From the NCBI RefSeq assembly GCF_043195105.1, contig NZ_JBAFWO010000020.1: a stretch of 25,399 nucleotides of DNA. One strand, written 5' to 3'. The notes beneath the pieces were generated by a model. The model was not told the DNA's origin and searched no databases. It saw nothing but the letters and a program-made list of their open reading frames with translations. The position numbers and the translations under genes were made by a program. This DNA comes from NCEH01 sp002257205 (GTDB lineage: Bacteria > Pseudomonadota > Alphaproteobacteria > Rhizobiales > Xanthobacteraceae). This document shows, in pieces, positions 6,123-13,030 of this stretch. How positions within the stretch are numbered: position 1 is the stretch's first letter; each line of letters opens with the position of its first letter.

Positions 6123-7007
6123 TCAGGCGGCGAAGAAGGCCACGAGGCGGGGAATGACCTTCCCCGGCGCCTCGTCCATCAGCCAATGGCCCGAGCCCTC
6201 CACCACCACGCCCTCCACATGCTCGGCCACGAGGCGGCCCTGGGCGATCAGGAATTCGCCGGAAGCCTTCTCGCCGGTGAGCACCAGCATGGGCGTGGAG
6301 AGCTTGGTTTCGGCATAGGCCGCGAAATCCGCCGCGTCGCGCTCGAACGCGCGGAACACCTCGAACCCCGCCGCCATGCCACCGGGCTGGGCATAGGCCG
6401 CGGCATAGAATTGCCGGTCGGCCTCCGAGACCGAATGGGCGGGGTCGGCCGCGAAATCATTCCAGAAATGCTCGAAATAGATACGCTCGCGCCCCTCCAC
6501 GAGGGCCAGCGGCGTCTTGCCGTAGAAGTGGAAATGCCACAAATCACGCATCAGCCAGACATGCGTCCAGTCGCCGACGCCGGGAAGGAAGGCGTCCATC
6601 AGCGCGATGCGCGTCACCGCCTCGGGATATTGGGCGGCATAGGCATAGGCCACCATCAGCCCGATATCGTGGCCGACCACGCCCGCGCGGTCGATGCCGA
6701 GCGCCGTTGAGAGGGCGCGCACGTCCTGCGCCAGGGTGGTCTTGTCATATCCCGCCTCGGGCTTCGAGGAGGCGCCGAAGCCGCGCAGATCGGGCGCGAT
6801 CACGCGATGCGTCTTGGCGAGTTCGGCGATCAGAGGCCGCCACATATGGCTGGTCTGCGCATAGCCGTGCAGCAGAAGCACCGGTTCGCCTTCGCCCGCC
6901 TCCAGATAATGCAGGCGCACCGCGCCAAGCTCGGCGAAGCGGCTCGCGATGTCCAATCCCGCGCCGTCTTCTCCCGGCGTCCCGGATATCCCGTGGTCCG
7001 CATTCAT
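6123..7007 (-). CDS. Alpha/beta hydrolase (epoxide hydrolase/dehalogenase-like)
   Basis: This encodes 294 aa, close to the usual length for the family. The oxyanion segment LLLHGYAQ (44-51) is followed by APDLRGFGAS (71-80), the nucleophile elbow VGHDIG with Asp114, and a late histidine in GSGHWLMDE (His274). An Asp and not Ser nucleophile places it with epoxide hydrolases and haloalkane or haloacetate dehalogenases. The Arg that follows the nucleophile in fluoroacetate dehalogenases (GHDRG) is Ile here, favouring an epoxide hydrolase-like enzyme, although the substrate cannot be assigned. The cap region contains WHFHFYGK (157-164). The start has a GGGAGGG ribosome site. It lies 121 bp downstream of cynS with a hairpin between them, so membership in the cyanate operon is uncertain. 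Confidence 0.88.
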   Translation of the reverse strand: MNADHGISGTPGEDGAGLDIASRFAELGAVRLHYLEAGEGEPVLLLHGYAQTSHMWRPLIAELAKTHRVIAPDLRGFGASSKPEAGYDKTTLAQDVRALSTALGIDRAGVVGHDIGLMVAYAYAAQYPEAVTRIALMDAFLPGVGDWTHVWLMRDLWHFHFYGKTPLALVEGRERIYFEHFWNDFAADPAHSVSEADRQFYAAAYAQPGGMAAGFEVFRAFERDAADFAAYAETKLSTPMLVLTGEKASGEFLIAQGRLVAEHVEGVVVEGSGHWLMDEAPGKVIPRLVAFFAA

Positions 7008-7092
7008 GTCGGCGCCCTCCCCCCGCGTGCAGGAGGAGGAACGATAGCAGGAAACGCGCCGCCGGGGCCGGCAGATGCGCGCCGTGCGCGAA

Positions 7093-7118
7093 CGCCCGCG
7101 CTTTTGACCGCGCGGGCG
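7093..7118 (-). terminator. Hairpin downstream of cynS, without a U-tract
   Basis: CGCCCGCGC (7093-7101) pairs exactly with GCGCGGGCG (7110-7118) around an 8-nt loop, 10 bp after the cynS stop. On the minus strand only two T residues follow the stem. It may attenuate read-through into the hydrolase gene or protect the 3' end of the cyn transcript. Confidence 0.4.
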
Positions 7119-7128
7119 CCGCGCGTCC

Positions 7129-7611
7129 TCAGCCTTCCTTGAAGCCGTATTCCGGCGTGCCCTGCTCGGCGCCGTAATATTTATAGGGCAGGAATTTGCC
7201 GGTCATTGTCAGCTTCACGCGGTCGCCCTTGGGATTGGCGAGGCGCTCCATGTCGATGTCGAAATCGATGGCCGACATGATGCCGTCGCCGAATTCCTCC
7301 TCGATCAGCGCCTTGAACGCCGGGCCGTTCACCATCACCATTTCATAGAAGCGATAGATCAGCGGGTCGGTGGGCGGCATGGGCGTGCCGCGATAGGGCA
7401 CTTCATTCAGCATGCGCTCCTCGACCTCGGAGAGGCCGAACAGCTCCGCCGCCGCCTTGGCCAGCGGCTTCACCAGCTTCATTTGGCCCAGCAGCGCGCC
7501 CACCACCAGCATCGGCGACATGCCGCCGATTTCATCGGTGATATACTTCCAGGTCCAGCCCTTCTCGCGCTTGATGTCGAGGATCTTCTCGGTGAGTTGT
7601 TCGCGCTTCAT
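7129..7611 (-). CDS. cynS: Cyanase (cyanate hydratase)
   Basis: This encodes 160 aa, the usual cyanase length. The enzyme converts cyanate and bicarbonate to ammonia and carbon dioxide (via carbamate) in the cytoplasm as a decamer. The N-terminal helical domain (about 1-75) precedes the catalytic domain. Arg87 and Glu90 in YRFYEM and Ser113 in DGIMSAIDF match the E. coli catalytic Arg96, Glu99 and Ser122 in identity and spacing. The end KFLPYKYYG is also characteristic. I chose the ATG at 7611 because AAGGAG lies 8 nt before it and it aligns with family starts; an open frame continues further upstream but overlaps the ATPase gene. It is the last gene of the transporter operon, 40 bp after the ATPase. 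Confidence 0.97.
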   Translation of the reverse strand: MKREQLTEKILDIKREKGWTWKYITDEIGGMSPMLVVGALLGQMKLVKPLAKAAAELFGLSEVEERMLNEVPYRGTPMPPTDPLIYRFYEMVMVNGPAFKALIEEEFGDGIMSAIDFDIDMERLANPKGDRVKLTMTGKFLPYKYYGAEQGTPEYGFKEG

Positions 7612-7651
7612 GGGTTCTTCTCCTTGAGTCTTAGCGTCACGAGGTTTGGGA

Positions 7652-8542
7652 TCACGCGGCCCGCTTGTCGCCGTCGGGCGAGGGCTGGGGCGCGGCGGTG
7701 GGGCGCACCACTGGGGGATGGCGGTGGTCGTATCCGGCGGGGCGCTGGTCCTTGAAGGTCTTCGAGCGCTCCACCAGGAAGTCGATGAGATGATTGCGCA
7801 CCGCGTAGAAATCCGCCTGCTTGTGGATGTCGAGGCGGCGCCGCTCGCGCGGCAGCGGGTTCTGCACAATCTCGGCGATGGTGGCGTTGGGGCCGTTGGT
7901 CATCAAGACGATGCGGTCGGCGAGATAGATCGCCTCGTCCACGTCGTGGGTGATCATGAACACGGTCTGCCCGGTCTCCAGGCAGATCCGGCGCACTTCG
8001 TCCTGCAGCGTGCCGCGGGTGAGCGCGTCGAGGGCGGAGAAGGGCTCGTCCATCAACAGCATCTTGGGCTCGATGGAGAGCGCGCGGGCGATGCCGACGC
8101 GCTGCTTCATGCCGCCGGAGAGTTCGGACGGGCGCTTGTTCTCCGAGCCCTTGAGCCCGACCACCTCGATGAAGCGCATCGCATGCGCGCGCACCTGCGC
8201 CCGGCTCCAGCCCTTGTGGCGGGAGGAAACCGCATAGGCGACATTGCCGAGCACGGTCAGCCAGGGCATCAGGGCGTGGCTCTGGAAGATCACCGCGCGA
8301 TCGAGCGCCGGCCCCTCGATGGCCGTTCCGTCCACCACCACCGCTCCGTCGTCCGGCTTGTCGAGCCCGGAGAGGATGTTCAGCACCGTGGTCTTGCCGC
8401 AGCCGGAATGGCCGATGATGCAGGCGAACTCGCCCTTGCTCATGGAGAACCACAGGTCCTCGAACACGGTGGTGGTGCGTCCGTCGGCCGCCTGGAAGCG
8501 GCGCGAGATGCCTTCGATGGAAACATAGCGGGGCTGGCTCAT
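7652..8542 (-). CDS. cynD: ABC transporter ATPase, cyanate/nitrate type (CynD/NrtD-like)
   Basis: This encodes 296 aa, the cytoplasmic ATP-binding subunit. Walker A GHSGCGKT is at 44-51, the Q-loop at FQSHALMPW (86-94), the signature LSGGMKQR at 141-148 and Walker B MLLMDEP at 161-167. The H-loop histidine is His199. The C-terminal tail after about 265 is Pro/Arg-rich and poorly conserved. The family (NrtC/D, SsuB, TauB) cannot by itself tell nitrate, cyanate or bicarbonate apart; cyanate is inferred from the adjacent cynS. The ATG at 8542 follows the permease stop by 5 bp, with GGAG 8 nt upstream. The symbol follows the cyanobacterial cynABDS naming and is provisional. Confidence 0.9.
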   Translation of the reverse strand: MSQPRYVSIEGISRRFQAADGRTTTVFEDLWFSMSKGEFACIIGHSGCGKTTVLNILSGLDKPDDGAVVVDGTAIEGPALDRAVIFQSHALMPWLTVLGNVAYAVSSRHKGWSRAQVRAHAMRFIEVVGLKGSENKRPSELSGGMKQRVGIARALSIEPKMLLMDEPFSALDALTRGTLQDEVRRICLETGQTVFMITHDVDEAIYLADRIVLMTNGPNATIAEIVQNPLPRERRRLDIHKQADFYAVRNHLIDFLVERSKTFKDQRPAGYDHRHPPVVRPTAAPQPSPDGDKRAA

Positions 8543-8547
8543 GCGCC

Positions 8548-9402
8548 TCACTCCGGAAAGGTGACGAGGCGGGCGACGAAGGCCAGGATCTGGTCGAGCA
8601 GCATCCCCATGACCCCGATCACCAGGATGGCGATGATCACATTGGTCAGGGAGAGGTTGTTCCACTCGTTCCAGACGAAATAGCCGATGCCGGTGCCGCC
8701 CACGAGCATCTCGGCCGCGACGATCACGAGCCAGGCGATGCCGATGGAAATCCGCATGCCGGTGAGGATGGTCGGCGCGGCGGCGGGCAGGATCACGGTG
8801 AAGGCGCGCTTGAACGGCCCCACCTCCAGCGTGCGCGCCACGTTCAACCATTCCTTGCGCACGCTGGCGACACCGAAAGCGGTGTTCAGCAGCATCGGCC
8901 ACACCGAGCAGATGAAGATGACGAACACCGCCGAGGTGTCGGAATCCTTGATGGTGTAGAGCGCCAGCGGCATCCAGGCCAAGGGCGATATGGGCTTCAG
9001 CACCTGGATGAAAGGATCGAGCGCCTTGCTCATCAGCGGCGACATGCCGATGACGAAGCCGAGCGGAATGGCCACCAGCACCGCGATGCCATAGCCCAGC
9101 AGCACCCGGCCGAGGGAATAGGCGAGCTGGATGCCGACGCCCTTGTCGTTCGGCCCCCGGTCGTAGAACGGGTCGGTGAGGACGCTCCAGAGGCCCTTGC
9201 CCACGTCCACCGGGCTCGGCACCGCCGATTTGCCGGTGGTGGCGGTGAGGCCCATCAGCTTGGCATATTCCGGGTCCATGCCGGACGCCGCACCCGCCCC
9301 GGCCCCTCCGAAGCCGGCGGTACTCCCCTGCCAGACCAGCAGGAGAGCGACCAGGAGCAGCACCGAAACGAGGGCGGCGCGCAAAGTCAAAGTCGACGAC
9401 AT
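8548..9402 (-). CDS. cynB: ABC transporter permease, cyanate/nitrate type (CynB/NrtB-like)
   Basis: This encodes 284 aa, an inner-membrane subunit. An N-terminal helix (about 5-26) is followed by a periplasmic Gly/Ala-rich stretch and about five further helices from residue 95. The coupling loop that docks the ATPase is visible in WLNVARTLEVGPFKRAFTVI with the downstream LPAAAPTILTGMR, the EAA-type motif of the family. I prefer the ATG at 9402, 4 bp after the substrate-binding protein stop; an in-frame ATG at 9438 would overlap that gene and add 12 hydrophilic residues. Cyanate specificity is inferred from context. Confidence 0.9.
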   Translation of the reverse strand: MSSTLTLRAALVSVLLLVALLLVWQGSTAGFGGAGAGAASGMDPEYAKLMGLTATTGKSAVPSPVDVGKGLWSVLTDPFYDRGPNDKGVGIQLAYSLGRVLLGYGIAVLVAIPLGFVIGMSPLMSKALDPFIQVLKPISPLAWMPLALYTIKDSDTSAVFVIFICSVWPMLLNTAFGVASVRKEWLNVARTLEVGPFKRAFTVILPAAAPTILTGMRISIGIAWLVIVAAEMLVGGTGIGYFVWNEWNNLSLTNVIIAILVIGVMGMLLDQILAFVARLVTFPE

Positions 9403-9406
9403 CCGC

Positions 9407-10762
9407 TCACGTCCGCTTGATGGCGAAGCTCTCGACATAGGCGTCGGGCTTGGCGGGATCGAACGGCTTGCCCATGACGACGATGGTCTTGGTGGGCGCC
9501 GGCGGGGTGAGGCCCATGTCCTTCATCACGGCGGCGCACTCGGTGGCGAGGAACACCTGCTTGGCGATGCCGGCATAATCCACGTCGCCCTTCACCTGGC
9601 CCCAGCGCTTCATCTGGGTGAGGATCCAGATGGCGAAGGAATCGTACGGGAAGGGCTCGAAGGTGACGCGGTTCGGGTCCTTCTTGATGTTGCCGAGGCC
9701 GTCCGCATAGGTGCCGGTGAGCACCTGTTCCAACACCACCGGGGGCGCGTTGAGATAGTTCGCGGGGGCGATGGCCTCGGCGATCTGCTTGCGGTTCTCC
9801 GGCTTCTGGGCATAGGCGCTGGCGTCGATGATGGCGCGCAGCAAGGCGGCATAGGTGTTGGGATTGGTGGTGACGAATTCCTTGCTGGCGGTGAACGAGC
9901 AGCAGGGATGACCGTCCCAGATCTCCTTCGACAGGATATGGATGAAGCCCACCCCGTCATAGACCGCGCGCTGGCACACATTGTCCGGCGCCAGGAAGCC
10001 GTCGATATTTTCCGCGCGCAGGTTGGCGACCATCTCCGGCGGCGGCACCGAGCGCAGCTGCACGTCCGCGTCGGGATCGACACCATGCTCCGCCAGATAA
10101 TAGCGCAGCAAATAATTGTGCATGGAATAATCGAACGGGATCGCGAGCTTGAAGCCCTTCCAATCCTTCGGGTCGCGCTTGTCCTTGTGCTTCATCGCCA
10201 AGGTGATGCACTGGCCGTTGATGTTCTCGATCGCCGGCACGGAGAAGGGGATGGGATTGGAGCCGAGGCCCATCGAGATGGCGATGGGCATGGGCGAAAG
10301 CATGTGGGAGGCGTCGTATTCCTTGTTGATGGTCTTGTCGCGCACCACCGCCCAGCCGGCGGTCTTCACCACGTCCACGTTGAGGCCCTGCTTGGTGTAG
10401 AAGCCGAGCGGGTGCGCCATGATGATCGGGGTCGCGCAGGTGATGGGGATGAAGCCGACCTTGAGGTCCTTCTTCTCAATCGGCCCGGTGCCCTGCGCGA
10501 AGGCTTCCGTGACCATGCCCATGGGCAGGAATTGGGCAAGCGCTGCGGCGACCGTGGTGCCGCCGATGGCCTTCAGGAAGGCGCGGCGATGGGCATCCTG
10601 CGGAAACAGGGCCTGCAAAACCGTCTTTTCCACCAGGCTGCCATAGCGCGCTTCCTCCGAGGCGCGGGCCGCCGCCTCATGTTCCGCCGCGGAGCGATGC
10701 CGGCCGCAGGCGCAGCCGGAAAACAAACGGGAAAAGCGCCGGAAGGTGTCTTTGCTCGTCAT
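9407..10762 (-). CDS. cynA: Tat-exported ABC substrate-binding protein, cyanate/nitrate type (CynA/NrtA-like)
   Basis: This encodes 451 aa. A twin-arginine motif, RRAFLK (59-64), precedes a hydrophobic stretch and the probable cleavage site AFAQ (about 87-90), so folded export by Tat is likely. The mature part begins with a NrtA/CmpA/SsuA-type fold (KVGFIPITCATPIIMAHPLGFY). The signal is unusually long, with about 58 residues before the two arginines, including CAC at 18-20. I chose the ATG at 10762 because GAGG lies 6 nt upstream; an ATG four codons earlier (10774) lacks a ribosome site. Binding of cyanate and not nitrate or bicarbonate is inferred from cynS in the same operon. It is the first gene after the sigma54 promoter. 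Confidence 0.9.
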   Translation of the reverse strand: MTSKDTFRRFSRLFSGCACGRHRSAAEHEAAARASEEARYGSLVEKTVLQALFPQDAHRRAFLKAIGGTTVAAALAQFLPMGMVTEAFAQGTGPIEKKDLKVGFIPITCATPIIMAHPLGFYTKQGLNVDVVKTAGWAVVRDKTINKEYDASHMLSPMPIAISMGLGSNPIPFSVPAIENINGQCITLAMKHKDKRDPKDWKGFKLAIPFDYSMHNYLLRYYLAEHGVDPDADVQLRSVPPPEMVANLRAENIDGFLAPDNVCQRAVYDGVGFIHILSKEIWDGHPCCSFTASKEFVTTNPNTYAALLRAIIDASAYAQKPENRKQIAEAIAPANYLNAPPVVLEQVLTGTYADGLGNIKKDPNRVTFEPFPYDSFAIWILTQMKRWGQVKGDVDYAGIAKQVFLATECAAVMKDMGLTPPAPTKTIVVMGKPFDPAKPDAYVESFAIKRT

Positions 10763-10815
10763 GGACCGCCTCATGCTGGAAGACCGGGAAAGGGAAAGCT
10801 CTCCCCCTGACGTTA

Positions 10816-10831
10816 AGCAAGGCACATGCCA
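10816..10831 (-). promoter_or_regulatory. Sigma54 (-24/-12) promoter of the cyanate operon
   Basis: The minus strand reads TGGCATGTGCCTTGCT, matching the sigma54 consensus TGGCACG-N4-TTGCW except C to T at one non-core position. The invariant GG and GC doublets have the required spacing. Transcription should begin near 10805, giving a leader of about 43 nt to the ATG at 10762. The divergent gene encodes a sigma54-dependent activator, which strengthens the call. Confidence 0.85.
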
Positions 10832-10859
10832 AAACCGGCCGCGCGAATTTTACGTTGTT

Positions 10860-10872
10860 TATCAATGTCCTG
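10860..10872 (+). promoter_or_regulatory. Possible IHF site between activator sites and sigma54 promoter
   Basis: TATCAATGTCCTG matches the IHF consensus WATCAA-N4-TTR at all but one defined position. It lies between the upstream activator repeats and the sigma54 promoter, where IHF bending commonly helps loop formation. The consensus is loose, so this is only a candidate. Confidence 0.4.
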
Positions 10873-10882
10873 AAAAAACAGC

Positions 10883-10911
10883 TGGATTCACGATTTTTCG
10901 CGATTTATGAT
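10883..10911 (+). promoter_or_regulatory. Candidate promoter of the sigma54 activator gene
   Basis: TGGATT (10883-10888), a 17-nt spacer and TATGAT (10906-10911) form a possible sigma70-like promoter with a good -10 and a poor -35. It would give a leader of about 25 nt. The repeats described at 10890-10940 overlap it, which would suit autoregulation. Confidence 0.35.
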
Positions 10912-10940
10912 TTTTCGTAATTCAACTCGCGAAAAATCGT
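10890..10940. promoter_or_regulatory. Three-copy operator array, probable upstream activator sites
   Basis: ACGATTTTTCGCGA (10890-10903) and TCGCGAAAAATCGT (10927-10940) are an exact 14-bp inverted repeat. A related copy, ATGATTTTTCGTAA (10907-10920), lies between them, sharing the core GATTTTTCG. Relative to the expected cyn start near 10805 the array covers about -85 to -135, the usual range for enhancer-binding protein sites. It ends 2 bp before the activator's own ATG, so it could also control the activator. Binding by the adjacent activator is inferred. Confidence 0.7.
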
Positions 10941-10942
10941 AA

Positions 10943-12862
10943 ATGGACGCCCTCGACCTGCCCCAGCTGCCGCGCTTCGGCCCGTTCGGTCCCGCCTTCG
11001 ACGCGGGGATCGAGGCGGAACTGGCGGTCGACACCGAAACCGCCCGCATTCTCGACGCCAATCCCGCCGCCTGCCGCCTGCTCGGCCATGCCCGCGAAGC
11101 GCTGAAAGCCATGCAGATCTTCGATTTGCATCCCGGCCAGGCCTCGGCCCTGGTGGTGTTCACCCAGGCGGTGATGGATCGCGGCGCCCATTGGACGCGC
11201 TCGCTGACCCCCCATCATGCCGACGGGCGCCCCCTGCGGCTGGAATATGCCGGCATCCAGGTCTCAAGCCCGCGCGGGCGCACCCTGCTCATCACCCTGC
11301 ACGATCTGGAGGCACGCCACCGCCGCGACATCGACGCGGACGCGGATTCCTTCATGCGCGAGGGCATCGCCGAATGGCAGCGGGTGGACCGCTTCTTCCG
11401 CGACATCGAGCGCGAGAACCGCCTCATCCTCCATGCGGTCGGCGAGGGCATTTATGGGGTGAATTCGGAGGGCAAGACCACCTTCGTCAATCCCGCCGCC
11501 GAGCAGATCCTCGGCTGGACGGCGGAGGAGCTGATCGGCCGCGACATGCACACCATGGTGCATCACCACCACCATGACGGCAGTCCCTATCCGCACAAGA
11601 CCTGCCCGATCTACGCCGCCTTTCGCGATGGCGCCGTCCACCGGGTGGAGAACGAGGTGTTCTGGCATCGCTCGGGCACGCCGGTATGGGTGGAATATAC
11701 CTCCACCCCGATCCGCGACCGGGGCGTGCTGATCGGCGCCGTGGTGGCGTTCCGCAATGTCACCCAGCGCCGCGAGGCGGACGAGAAGCTGCGCGCCGCC
11801 CTCGCCGAGGTGGACAGCCTGCGCGAGCGGCTGGAGCTGGAAAACGCCTATCTCCAGGAGGAGATCCGCGCCGAAGGTAGCCATCGCGGCGTCATCGGCC
11901 GCAGCGAGGCCATCAAGAAAGTGCTGCGGCAGGTGGAATTGGTGGCGCCCACGGAAGCAAGCGTGCTCATCACCGGGGAATCCGGCACGGGCAAGGAATT
12001 GATCGCCCGCGCCATCCACGAGGCCAGCGACCGGCGCGAGCGGCCCCTGATCCGGGTGAATTGCGCGGCCATCCCGCGCGAATTGTTCGAGAGCGAATTC
12101 TTCGGCCATGCGCGCGGCGCCTTCACCGGTGCCCTGCGCGATCGCATCGGCCGGTTTGAACTGGCCGACCATGGCACGCTGTTCCTCGACGAGGTCGGCG
12201 AAATCCCCATCGAGCTGCAAAGCAAGTTGCTGCGGGTGCTCCAGGAAGGCCAGTTCGAGCGCATCGGCGAGGAGCGCACCCGCTCCGTGGACGTGCGCAT
12301 CATCGCCGCCACCAATCGCGACCTGCGGGCCGAAGTGCGCGCCGGCCGGTTCCGCGAGGACCTGTTCTATCGCCTGAACGTCATGCCCATCGAATCCGCG
12401 CCCTTGCGCGAGCGGCGGGAGGATATCCCCGCCCTCGCCCTTCATTTCCTCGGCGGCGCCTCGCGCAAGCCGATGTCCGGCGCGCTGCAATTGAGCGAGG
12501 GCGACATGCGCAAGCTCGTCGCCTACGACTGGCCGGGCAATGTGCGCGAACTCCAGAACGTGATCGAGCGCGGCATCATCCTCGCCCGCAACGGCCGCCT
12601 CACCATCGACCTGCCCGAACCCCACGAAGACGCGGCACCGCTTCCCGCGCCGGGCGCACTGGAGGGGCTGGAGACCGAGGGCGAGCGCCGCGCCCGCCAT
12701 CGCGCCAGCATCCTCGCCGCCCTGGAGGCGGCGGGCGGCAAGGTCTCCGGTCCGGGCGGCGCGGCCGAGCGGCTCGGCCTCAAGCCCACGACCCTCGCCT
12801 CGCGCATGAAGACGCTGGGCATCGCGCCGCCCAAGACGGGGGCGCTGCGGACCGGGCGCTGA
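10943..12862 (+). CDS. cynF: Sigma54-dependent activator with two PAS domains (CynF-like)
   Basis: This encodes 639 aa. A first PAS-like region lies at about 18-125 and a second PAS at about 158-280, with a His run (207-211) and a nearby HKTCP (218-222). A coiled linker (about 278-312) leads to the AAA+ domain. Walker A GESGTGKE is at 345-352, the sigma54-contact loop GAFTGA at 392-397, Walker B LFLDEVGE at 413-420 and WPGNVREL at 530-537. A Fis-type helix-turn-helix is at about 585-627 (GGAAERLGLKPTTLASRMKTLG). No receiver domain is present, so sensing is probably by the PAS domains. No ribosome site precedes the ATG at 10943, but the PAS fold begins soon after it. Its divergence from a cyanate operon with a sigma54 promoter makes it the likely activator. 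The symbol is by analogy with the sigma54 regulator of pseudomonad cynFABDS and is provisional. Confidence 0.9.
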   Translation: MDALDLPQLPRFGPFGPAFDAGIEAELAVDTETARILDANPAACRLLGHAREALKAMQIFDLHPGQASALVVFTQAVMDRGAHWTRSLTPHHADGRPLRLEYAGIQVSSPRGRTLLITLHDLEARHRRDIDADADSFMREGIAEWQRVDRFFRDIERENRLILHAVGEGIYGVNSEGKTTFVNPAAEQILGWTAEELIGRDMHTMVHHHHHDGSPYPHKTCPIYAAFRDGAVHRVENEVFWHRSGTPVWVEYTSTPIRDRGVLIGAVVAFRNVTQRREADEKLRAALAEVDSLRERLELENAYLQEEIRAEGSHRGVIGRSEAIKKVLRQVELVAPTEASVLITGESGTGKELIARAIHEASDRRERPLIRVNCAAIPRELFESEFFGHARGAFTGALRDRIGRFELADHGTLFLDEVGEIPIELQSKLLRVLQEGQFERIGEERTRSVDVRIIAATNRDLRAEVRAGRFREDLFYRLNVMPIESAPLRERREDIPALALHFLGGASRKPMSGALQLSEGDMRKLVAYDWPGNVRELQNVIERGIILARNGRLTIDLPEPHEDAAPLPAPGALEGLETEGERRARHRASILAALEAAGGKVSGPGGAAERLGLKPTTLASRMKTLGIAPPKTGALRTGR

Positions 12863-12980
12863 GGATGGGGCGCGCGTCCCGGATTCATCTGCGGCGAACG
12901 TTCGGCCGAAAAGCCGGTGTCATCGGCCGGAAAGGCACGGAGAGGCCCCACAAAACCGCTATTCGTCCGCGCTAAACCAT

Positions 12981-12996
12981 TGTTTCACGTGAAACA
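12981..12996. promoter_or_regulatory. parS: parS centromere site (ParB binding)
   Basis: TGTTTCACGTGAAACA is an exact 16-bp palindrome identical to the canonical chromosomal parS sequence recognised by ParB. It lies in the convergent gap between the sigma54 activator and tamB, away from promoters, as expected for a site loaded with spreading ParB. parS sites are usually clustered near the replication origin. I saw no other copy in the window. The rest of 12863-13030 has a short TTCGGCCGAA palindrome (12901-12910) but no convincing terminator. Confidence 0.88.
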
Positions 12997-13030
12997 TTTT
13001 GGCGATAGGCGACCCAGCGCACGGAAAACC

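Noticed and set aside
7608..8453. An open frame overlapping the cyn ATPase in another minus-strand frame
   Set aside because: The correct frame contains Walker A, the signature motif and Walker B in order. This one is Arg/Ala-rich nonsense.
9176..10810. A 544-codon plus-strand open frame opposite the substrate-binding protein
   Set aside because: It is antisense to a Tat-exported binding protein with clear family motifs, and it has no ribosome site or domain.
11563..11580. Run of His codons in the activator, considered as an introduced tag
   Set aside because: It lies inside the second PAS domain, where related sigma54 activators often have a His-rich segment before DGSPYP. The codons fit the surrounding gene.
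12901..12929. TTCGGCCGAA palindrome and nearby CGGCCG copies as a terminator for the activator gene
   Set aside because: The arms are short, overlap each other and lack a U-tract.
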